Shown here in pieces: positions 21,251 to 29,783 of a stretch of DNA of 29,783 bases. The translations under genes and the position numbers were made by a program. The first letter of the stretch is position 1. Each line of letters begins with the position of its first letter. The notes below the pieces were generated by a model. That model ran no database searches and was not told the origin of the DNA. It worked only from the letters and a program-made list of their open reading frames with translations. This DNA is from Peribolospora baueri. Taxonomy: Eukaryota; Basidiomycota; Peribolosporomycetes; Peribolosporales; Peribolosporaceae. Where the stretch lies: positions 1-29,783 of the forward strand of contig JAMDHS010000143.1 of the NCBI GenBank assembly GCA_029717555.1, in the 5' to 3' direction.

Positions 21251-24200
21251 ATGTTCTCGTCGCGAGAAGCTGGGCTCGAGCACGAGCGCTTGGGCAGCGC
21301 CAGTGTGGGCGCCAGCAATGGTGGCAGCAGCTGCCTGGCGATGGAACAAGGAGGGGCGACCAAGATCGGCGACTCATTCTTATCTCGCTATCCTATCCAT
21401 TCTGCGAGCGACGAGGCGGACCATCGTCCTCCATCCTCTTCTTCGGCTCCCTTCGACCCTTTGCCTTTGCGCTCTTCTTCGATCTCTGCCTCTACGTCGT
21501 CGTCACTCCCCACTTTGACTGCCTCGTCAGAATCGGTAGGGCCGCGTCGCCGGACACCCACCTTCGCAGAGTATCGAGCCTACGAGCCCCCGCAAGCGCG
21601 TTTGATCCGTCTTAGGAGCGTGTTTGAGCGGCTCATCTACCATGAATGTCCGCCTGGGCGAGTGGAGAGCTTTCCTGCGAACGGAGGTGGGGCGCCCGGA
21701 GGTAAATCTTCCACTTGGGCAGGCTCCGGTGACGCCAAAGGCGCTCAAACACCACCCCCATCCGATCACCTAAAACGATCCCAGCACGAATACGCGCATG
21801 AGCTCATTGAGCGCTGCCGTTGCCGACACCAGGAACCCGCCCCGAAGCCCGGTCCTGGGGGGGATATGGAGGCGACTGGACGGGAAGAGAAGGGGGATTC
21901 GCAGACGTCGACATGGACAAGCTGGGTCGGTCTTGGACCTGGCCCCGATCAAGCGCGCGCACCCTCTACCCGCACTAGCGCAAGCGCCGGCTCGAGCGGT
22001 GCCGCTGCCCAATCATCTCACTCTTTCCTTGGATTCCTCCCGAGGCCAAGCTCATTCCCGTCCTCTGCTTCTTCCTCCTCCGGCGACCGTCGCAATTCGG
22101 CGCATGTGCCAAGACGGCCCTCGTCAGCGGTGGAAGAATTGCTAAGAGGGACCGGCGTAGTTGGCCTTGCCGCCGTGCCCAATCTCGACTCGTCCGCTTT
22201 GTCAGGGTCTCTTTCTGCCGTCGATGCGGAAACTGGCGGGAGCGAGCGGGGCGGCTTTAGCTCGTGGAACGCTTGGTTTGCCGGCGGTGCACAAGAAGGT
22301 GGGGTGAAGAAGGAAAAGGAGGGGAAAGGAAAGGGGAACGAAGATCGGAGAAGAGTTCTGGAGTGGGAGGGTGAGTGCGGGGAATTAGCCTTGGATGGAT
22401 CGGAGCTTTTGCGGCCAATGCCCCATACTGACTTTGAACGGGGCTTCCTCTTCTTCGTGTTATTCTTCCATTGATGCCATACCTTCCTTTCCTCAGGATT
22501 TCTCCGGTACGCTGACGAGAAAGAGAGAGGTGAGCGTTCACCCGCAATGGGCTTCTCTTCTTTTGCTATTACAGAAACCACCGCGTATCTTCGGTGCGGG
22601 CTGGGATATGAACCCGTTTGTGTATGACCCTTCTTTCCCGCAGAGCTTTACCAAACCTTCACCGAGCTGGACAAGAATGGGGACATGAGGCTCGACGTCG
22701 GCGAGATTCGGACTGCAATGGACCGTGCCGGTGAGTCTACACTAAATCCAAAAATCAAGGCGTGCGGTCGTCTCGCGCGTATCTCGAACCACCATTTCGA
22801 CTCCTTAGCCTGGCTGAGCTGACCTCGTCTTCCAAACAATCGTTTCAATTCGACTCGCTGGGAACCAGGCATTGACCTGCCGCCAGACTCGCTCAACGAG
22901 TTCATTGCCACCATCTCCTTTTCACACGCTACCACTGGCTTCATCACCTTCCCCCAATTCCGTGACTACCTCCTTCTCCTCCCGCGCCGAGCCTCTATGC
23001 CGGAGATTTACCGCTTCTACCAAGCACGCCGCGCCCACGGCTTGTTTGGGCTGGGAGGCATCTTCGGAGATGGATGGGGCACGACGGCGAGGGGCGCAAC
23101 GATGGTCAACGCCGATGGCGACGTCAGCTTGAGTCCGATGGATAGGAAGTCGAGGAAGGGAAAAGCCACGGCGATGACGGCTGGTAGCAAGGGAGATGGG
23201 ATGGAGGAGAACAAGGAGCACGAAATGGCCGAGGCCGCCTCATCGAACGCTAGCAAGTCGGTTCATGCCACCGAGACGGACAAGGAACACGCCGATGGTC
23301 GGCTTCCTGAGCATAGAGTGGGCCCGCTTCACCACCATGGTGATCAGGAACCCGAAGGGGAAGGGGAGGAGGAGGGGAATGAAGAGGAAGGCGACGAGGA
23401 AGCCGAAGCGATGGACGTCAACACGGCTTTGCGCTTCTTGCTGGCCGGTGGTATCGCTGGAGCTGGTGAGCTTTCGTTAAGAAGCGTGGAGAGATATATA
23501 AGCTGGGAGCACGCGCATGTAGAGAGAACTGCCGCCGAATTCACAGTTCGCTCATTCACTTGCTCCTTTCACCCGCTCCAGTCTCCCGAACGGCCACAGC
23601 GCCGTTCGACCGCCTCAAAGTATACCTCATCACAAGAACGGCCAATGGCGACCCGCTACCTTCTATACCATCTCGACCCTCCGCCGCCGCACCAGGCTCG
23701 GTGATGGACGCGGGCAAAGAAGCTGCCAAAGTGGCTGGGAAGGCGGGCAAAATGGGTGCGGCGCGCCTCATCGACGCCGTCATCGCTCTGTACAGAGAGG
23801 GAGGAGGATTGAAAGCATTTTGGATCGGCAACGGCCTGAATTGCGTCAAGGTCTTCCCTGTACGTCGGGAGTCGTCTCCTTTTCGATATGGAAGAGAGAG
23901 CAGAGACGCTGATGTTGTCTTCGTCGCTTCATCGACTGGCTCCCTCTCCTCGATAGGAATCGGCGATCAAGTTCCTCTCCTACGAGACGTCCAAACGGTT
24001 GTTCGCGCGATACGTCGACGACGTACCTGACTCTAGGATGATCTCGGGCACGAGCAGATTCTTGAGCGGGGGGATTGGAGGTATCACCAGTCAGCTAGGT
24101 GGGTTGTCTTCTCCTTAGCGCTTATTCGTTCATCGGCGTTTAACTTTGGGAGAGGAATCGCGCTCTCGAGAGAAGTGTGGACCGGCGGGCATTCGACCTG

Positions 24201-25129
24201 ATCGCGCTCGTTCACCCGCTTGGATTTCATGCTCATCTTCTCGCTCCTATCTTCCTGCTCGCAGCTATATACCCCATAGAGACTCTGAAAGTAAGTCAGC
24301 TGATTTGGTTGAATCCCAACTCCCGCGCTACGCCATTCCCCACAGTAGCCGAAGCTTCCTCGACTCACCACCCTTTGCTTTCGTTTTACGTCACCGTCGT
24401 ATTCCAGACTCGCCTGATGAGCAGCACCGGTGGATCGCTCTCGGGGCACGATTTGCTGGTAGCGACGGCAAAGGACATGTGGCGCAAGGGTGGCTTGAGG
24501 CTCTACTATCGCGGTCTCACCGCTGGTCTCATCGGAGTCTTCCCGTACAGCGCCATTGACATGTCAAGTGAGTCTCACCCGCACCTGCTCTCCTTGCCAG
24601 TGCCCTGGCGAGGTTTCTAATAGATCACGATCGAGGCCAGCGGATTGACATGGGCGACACTCCTCTCTTCGTCTTCTGATCTTTTTCCTCGGACTACACA
24701 GCCTTCGAAGGCCTCAAGTTGGCTTACATCAAGTATACCAAGAACGAAGAGCCTGGCGTATTTGCGCTGCTCGCCTTCGGCAGCATTAGCGGCAGCGTCG
24801 GTGCCACCAGTGTCTACCCACTCAATCTCATTCGGACCAGATTACAGGCACAGGGCACCAGCGCCCATCCTAGAGTGTGAGTGTGTAATTGAGCGTTGGT
24901 TGATGAAGAGAGGAGTGGTCGTCTCATCAGGGTGATAGGCGCGCTCACGCATTTACGTCATCACCACAGATACAAAGGCTTCTTAGATTGCGTTCAGCAG
25001 ACCTACAAGAACGAAGGCATCGTAGGTTTCTACCGCGGCCTTGTGCCCACCCTCGCCAAGGTCGTGCCCGCCGTTAGTATCTCATATGTCGTTTATGAGC
25101 ATAGCAAGAAAAAATTGGGTGTCTATTGA
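21251..25129 (+). CDS. SAL1: Calcium-dependent mitochondrial ATP-Mg/Pi carrier, SAL1/SCaMC type
   Basis: Inner-membrane carrier of the SCaMC/Sal1 group, which exchanges ATP-Mg for phosphate under calcium control from an N-terminal EF-hand domain. Ten exons: 21251-22370, 22497-22529, 22644-22730, 22869-23465, 23582-23859, 23957-24098, 24265-24290, 24408-24567, 24702-24876 and 24970-25129, giving 925 residues, well above yeast Sal1. The first helix of EF1 ([12 protein letters not shown], about 117-128) is followed by a Ser/Pro/Gly-rich insert before [20 protein letters not shown]. Only the third EF loop is canonical ([12 protein letters not shown], 394-405); the fourth is degenerate. An acidic linker (Glu/Gly/Asp-rich) precedes the carrier. 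The three signatures are PFDRLK (620-625), PIETLK (756-761) and PLNLIR (854-859). Start at the first in-frame ATG; an internal Met31 is possible. Confidence 0.92.
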
Positions 25130-26037
25130 GCTGAAGGGGCGAAGAGAACTCGGTCGGGCGCGGTGGCCGTGTATATTTGGCCCGTCTGGTCCCTTTCCCG
25201 GGCAAGTCCAAATCCGACTTGCGGCAGGAAGGGCCTGGGGTGCCATCGAGGGCCTGGTGCCCACGCATCTTGCGCTCCGTGTTCGTCATTATCATTGGTT
25301 TTTTTTTTCTTCGCTCGCTGCCGCGCTTCCTATTTGTGTTTCCTTCATCTCCTCCTTTTTTACTCGTCCGTCCATCCATCGCTGCATTGCCTCCTCCCAC
25401 TTGCGTCCTGCAGTTCATCGATTTACGTACATCCTTCTGTACGATCACATCACCTGCCTGAACTTTCCAAGCTACCTATCCATCATACGTCCGTATTTCG
25501 ACTCGTCATTGCACCAGAATAAACGTCATCTCGATGATACGAACACGGCAAGTCGTGGGCTTGCAGAAAAGCCAGCGTGGACCAGCTTTGAACTGGAGTT
25601 CCCACCTCTTAGACGAGCTTTTTGTCCTTGGGGGACAGACAGATAAACACGCCTATGGCGAGCGAGTATTTCTAGATTAAGCCCCCGACTTGGTCGAGTG
25701 GGAACGCGGCGCGCGCCGACTTGGCAGAGACAGCGACCCGTTGATTCGTCACCATTACGTACAAGGAAAGCTTTGGCTGAGCCAAGGCTGGAAATTGATA
25801 TCCATCTAGTCAAAGTAGGGAGAGGAAGGATAAAGGTTAAAGTACAAGATGTGAACCCAAGTCGTGCGAGACCGGAATCGAAATCGGGATGGGCGACGGA
25901 GGAAGATACAAGAGTGAAGGGAAGGAAAACGAAGACGAACCATCTCGACGAGCTCGCTGCCAAAACGGACGGAATCAAGTGCGATCGTAAATAGGGTCAT
26001 AGTGAAATCGTGAGTGGACGGAAGAAATGACTGTGCT

Positions 26038-26058
26038 GTGGTGGTGGTGGTGGTGGTG
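26038..26058. repeat. GTG trinucleotide repeat
   Basis: Seven perfect GTG units in the non-coding gap between SAL1 and MDM34. Confidence 0.9.
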
Positions 26059-26163
26059 AGGACAAAACCAAATGTCGAACGAAATAGGAAAGCGAGCTCG
26101 GATCGGACGCTACGAAGCGGTATTCGAAAGAGACGACATGGCCGCTACACGCTACGCAGTTAA

Positions 26164-26175
26164 GGGGGGGGGGGG
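26164..26175. repeat. G12 homopolymer
   Basis: Twelve consecutive G, followed by a GGGAGG-rich stretch, about 31 bp beyond the MDM34 stop. It would be a C run in that gene's 3' untranslated region. Its exact length is uncertain, as with any sequenced homopolymer. Confidence 0.8.
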
Positions 26176-26206
26176 AGGGAGGAGAAAGTCTGGCTCTCTC
26201 CCTTTT

Positions 26207-29200
26207 TCACTCCTCACTGTCCTCCCTGATGCTCTCCCACTGCCTCGCCATCGCACTCAGGACAGGCCTCCCCGCGCCACCGCTCTTTCTCCGTTCCGCC
26301 TTTGCACTTCCTCCGCCATCGTTGCCCCTCCCACCCCTCACGCTGTTCTTGCCGTTGCCGACCGATCCGAGCGCGCCGTCCAGGCCAATAGATGGCGATG
26401 ATTGGGAAGAGGACAACGCCGAGGCGGCGGCGCGAGGGGAAGGCGAATAGAAGGAAGAGGAGCGCTGGGAAAAGGAGAAAGAAGAAGCCGAGGCAGAGGC
26501 TGGAGAGGCGACGGCAGGGGACGACGAAAGGGAAGGGAGACGACGGGGGGACGCCGAGGAGAGAGAAAAGGACGGTCGGTGGGAGAAGTAATTCTTGCCT
26601 TTGTCCTTGCCCATGCCATCGCCGCTGCCATCGTCCTTGCTGGAAATGACGCTGGAAGAGGCACCGTACGACGTCCGCCGAGGGAAGGCGCCGAAGCCGG
26701 ACGAAGACCTCGTCCACGACCGGCCCGATGCGGAAGCGGGAGCTGGCGGGCCTACGGACACCGGCGGCGTCGATGGGGCTGGCGATCTAGTAGAAGGGCT
26801 CGCGCTCTGCGCGCCCTCGCGGTCCTTGCCGCTGGCGCCACCACCACCGAGCCGGAAGGTCCGTCTCCTCGGCGGCTTGCCAAGCTTGTTCGAAGAGGGT
26901 GACCCGGACGCTCCCGTCGGCGTGGCCGTCCCAGATGCGACGCCGCCGCGAGCTCTCGCGGTACCGGTGCGAAGCATGACGTGGGGGAAGCTGCGCACTG
27001 TGAAATGTTCCAGGCTGCGCGTGTACGGGCTCAGAGTATGGTTAGAGTGGCTGAGCGTGGCGAGGTGGGCGGCGGTATCGTTGAGCGCGGTTGGAGAGAG
27101 GGTGATGCTGGACGTCGACGCGTGTTTGCCTGCGGAGGAGGATGGAAAGTGGCGGGAATAAGGGAATGTGCCGAGCGGAGAGGAGGAAAGGCCGTTCCGC
27201 GGAGGCGACCGGTTGCCGAAGGAGCCCGAATCGGAGCCATGTCCACCTCCAGCGCGAGAAGCGCCGGGGATCTGAAGGCCGTTGCTGGCCGGGGGCGACT
27301 CGGACGGCTTCCACGAGCTCGAAGCGCCGCTGCCGCTTCGGCCCACACTGTCACTGGGAACGATGCTGGTCGCGAGCGTGCTAGCGGGGTATCCTCCGCT
27401 CGCGCTGGCGCTCGTGCGCCTGCTCTGACTCGTCCGACTCGTCGTGGCGCTCGAGTCATTCGTCGTGGTGACGAGCGTCCTCGACGTGCTCGGAGGCGGC
27501 GAGGGCGCCCTCGAATTGGGGATAGAACGGACGCCGACTCCGACGGGATTGCGAGCGAGGTTGAACGAGGGGGTGGAAGCCGAGGCGGATAAAGGTCCGG
27601 CGTAGATGGAGCTTGCCCGCGAGGAAGCGCTGCCGCCCCGCCCGCGTCGATGATGAAGATAGGAGTATTCTCGGGGAACATAGGACGAAGACCACTGGTC
27701 TGTCGAATTGGTCTGTCCGCGCACCAACCCAGGATGGGCGGCGGTGGGGGGGAAGACGCCAGGTCTCCGTCGCCACTCCCCGTCCGGACGCGAGACGTCC
27801 AAGTCGGGGCGACTGCCGTGTCGACTCAACGTCGGCGTTCCCGCTCCGCTGTTGCTTCCCATACGACGCGTCGAGCAGCCGGCGCCGCCCAACACGGTCG
27901 TGCTGCCATCCAGCTCGGAGGCGGCCATGCCCGAGCTCCCCGCCGGACCGCCGTCGTCCGTCCCGCTGGGGATGGGCCGAAGGAGGCTCTGCGAGTGATA
28001 CACCCGAGGCCGGGTGACGGTGCCGCCACCCACGGCGGGGATGGTCTCATACTCTATCCGCGGCGGGAGATACGGTACGGACTCGGGCAACTCGAGACCG
28101 TCGGCGTCCACCTCGGAGTCGCCCTCAGGCGAGAAGGCGCTCGCCGGCGCCGGGTAACCGAAGAGCTCCGGCTCATAGTCCGGATCGATGCTCAAATCAG
28201 GAACGTCAGCGGCGTCGATCAGGTCGTAAACATCGTCGTCCTCATCCTCGTCCGGCTTGGTCGCCGACGCCTCGTCCGGTTTACTCGTGAGCTCCAACAG
28301 ACCGCGGTCCGGTTTCCAGAGCGATCCGAAACCGCTGTATCCGCTGTGAGTGGGTAGGTCATCTGGCCGCAAACCGTAGGTGGGGTCGTAGTTTTCAATA
28401 TCGGGAAAGGAGGTGAAGGAAGAGATCGTCCTAGGCGGGCTCGGATTCTCTGCGCGAGCGAGCATGCTAGCACTGGAAGACGACGACGACGACGACCGGC
28501 GGAGTTGGCGAGCGGGACGCATGACCACCGGCTCCGAGGGCGCGTACCGACCGAAGCGGGTCGGATTCTGAGCGTTCAACCGGTCCAGCGCAGTCGTCGA
28601 CAGGATGGGCCGCGCTCCGGGCAAAGCAGACGCGGTTTCTGTCGGCCGCAGTCGAGACGGTCGACCGCCACCAGGCAACGATGCCGGGGCTCTCGGGCGA
28701 CCGGGGGCGGCGCCGGGCTCGGGCAGGGACATGGTCTCGTAGGCCGTGTCCGGCAGAGCGGCCTGTGTAGAAGGCGACTTCTGATCCTTATACGGCGTCT
28801 CCACCTTGCCCCCCGCTCCCTCCTTGTGCTTCGACGCCTCGCCGCTCAGCCACCGCTGGCTGAGGCGATGAATGATGCCGGGCAAGTCTTCCCTGAACAT
28901 CTCCCTCAGCTGACCCTCGATCTCCTGTTGGATGAACTTTTGGATGACAGCGATGGTGTCGAACGTGCTGCTCACGTCCACGTTCTCTAGCGGGTCGTTC
29001 TTGAAGACGAGTGTGATGCCCTTTGCGCGGGAGACGACGAGGACGACGATGGCGCGCAGTCGTACCGAGGACAGGCGGAGGAGCATCGGAACGATGAGGG
29101 GTGAGGCGGCGAAAAGGTTCGATCGAGTGGGAAAGGCAGACAAGTCGGGCTTGGCCGCGTTGAGAGGATTGGCCTGCAGGTCCGACAGGACAGTTGAGCG

Positions 29201-29606
29201 GATCAGAATAGGGTCGACGTGCGAGCGCTCCAACGGCAGTACGCCCACTCACCTGAACTTTGGTCTCCAAGACGAGATGCGCGTCCCCAGCGTAGGTGAG
29301 GCGGAAGATGCCGCGAAAGCGATCCATGGTCAAGTCGCCTATCTCGAGGATCTCGAGCTCCGGGGGCTGCACACGCGACGCGCGAAGATAATGACTGAAA
29401 TGAGCGCGACCGCACCGCGTATGTAGGGTAACGACGACGAAGACCCGACGACCACTTACGATCATCCCCATGTTCAGCTCTCTAACCTCAATCCGGTCGG
29501 CGATCACCGCTGGCTTCGCGCCCCTATTGAGAGCGGCGTTGAGCATTTCCTTGGCTTCAGCGTGGAACTGGTCCGAGAAGGTGGGCCATTGGAATTGGAA
29601 CGACAT
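26207..29606 (-). CDS. MDM34: MDM34, ERMES complex subunit (SMP domain)
   Basis: Mitochondrial outer-membrane subunit of the ERMES tether (with Mmm1, Mdm10 and Mdm12), which links ER and mitochondria for lipid transfer. Three exons: 29606-29460, 29366-29253 and 29173-26207, giving 1075 residues against about 460 in baker's yeast. The start MSFQFQWPTFSDQFH is the Mdm34 signature. The lipid-binding SMP domain fills about 1-198: AALNRGAKPAVIADRIEVRE, PPELEILEIGDLTMDRFRGIF, then ANPLNAAKPDLS, GITLVFKNDPLENVDVSSTFD and FIQQEIEGQLREMFREDLP. A second conserved block, YDPTYGLRPDDLPTHSGYSG, lies near residue 395. Most of the remainder is Ser/Pro/Gly-rich and probably disordered, ending in RQWESIREDSEE. 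The 5' side carries a 28-T run about 140 bp from the ATG. Confidence 0.95.
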
Positions 29607-29783
29607 GGCGGGCGGTCGACGCTAGAGAGTTGAAGGACGAGAGCGGGCGGGAGGTGGGGGAGAGGAGGTGGACCTAGGCATACGACGTTGTGCGCTGACT
29701 CTCGGTGCGAGGATGGTGAGGTAAACGCAGGAACGATCTGTCCTCCTTTTTTTTTTTTTTTTTTTTTTTTTTTTCCTTTCCCC
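29607..29783 (-). promoter_or_regulatory. MDM34 upstream region
   Basis: The 177 bp between the MDM34 ATG and the window edge form the proximal promoter and leader. A long T run marks its far end. No other motif is clear, and the upstream neighbour lies outside the window. Confidence 0.6.
29747..29774. repeat. T28 homopolymer
   Basis: Twenty-eight consecutive T on the plus strand (A on the MDM34 strand), flanked by TCCTCC and CCTTTCCCC. It is the longest homopolymer in the window. It may act as a nucleosome-excluding poly(dA:dT) promoter element, or its length may be inflated by sequencing slippage. Confidence 0.85.

Larger units (their letters stand above)
25130..26206. other. Convergent 3' region, SAL1 / MDM34
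   Basis: A 1077-bp gap between two genes that end toward each other. It is long for shared 3' regions, but no frame on either strand shows family features or plausible spliced coding. It holds T- and C-rich tracts at about 25295-25390, a GTG repeat and a G run near the MDM34 end. Confidence 0.55.

Noticed and set aside
739-29606. A functional gene cluster or defence/biosynthetic system across the window
   Set aside because: The ten genes are mostly conserved housekeeping genes in mixed orientation with no shared pathway, no core biosynthetic enzyme, no nuclease or toxin module, no CRISPR array and no mobile element.
29747-29774. T28 as the poly(A) tail of a retroposed sequence
   Set aside because: No LINE, SINE or processed-gene sequence adjoins it on the visible side, and no target-site duplication could be seen.

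Overview
The window looks like nuclear DNA of a basidiomycete fungus, probably a yeast-like one. It is GC-rich, and almost every gene is cut by short introns (62 to 224 nt, mostly GTGAGY donors) with many tiny exons. The genes are typically fungal: the ERMES subunit Mdm34, the Kch potassium-channel family and a PMP47-type carrier. I cannot place it more finely than Basidiomycota. All splice sites were worked out by hand from frame continuity and family motifs; no transcript was available.

I resolve ten protein genes. From left to right they are: UTP15 (minus, 739-2865), a cytosolic family-2 glycoside hydrolase (minus, 3368-5860), MIX23 (plus, 6194-7362), a peroxisomal adenine-nucleotide carrier (minus, 7594-9356), a KCH-type potassium channel (minus, 10683-13187), a GPP/DOG-like HAD phosphatase (minus, 14526-15917), a CCDC47-like ER membrane protein (minus, 16253-18445), RPL3 (plus, 18817-20291), a SAL1/SCaMC-type calcium-dependent mitochondrial carrier (plus, 21251-25129) and MDM34 (minus, 26207-29606). 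The first 738 bases and several gaps of 0.3 to 1.3 kb hold no gene I can support.

The genes do not form a pathway or an accessory island. The mix is ordinary: ribosome production (UTP15, RPL3), organelle contact and transport (MDM34, SAL1, ANT1, MIX23, CCDC47-like), potassium transport and sugar or phosphate metabolism. Two divergent pairs (GH2/MIX23 and CCDC47-like/RPL3) share short promoters. Two convergent pairs (MIX23/ANT1 and SAL1/MDM34) share 3' regions. I see no mobile element, tRNA, rRNA or virus-like element.

I did not find an undescribed system. The points most worth a second look are the RPL3 5' end (a 5-nt first exon, a 10-nt second exon and an apparent GC-AG intron), an inverted pair of telo-box motifs in the RPL3/CCDC47 promoter, the large insert in the EF-hand region of the SAL1-like carrier, and a 28-T run upstream of MDM34. 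A leader intron for ANT1 and long disordered extensions on several proteins are also noted.
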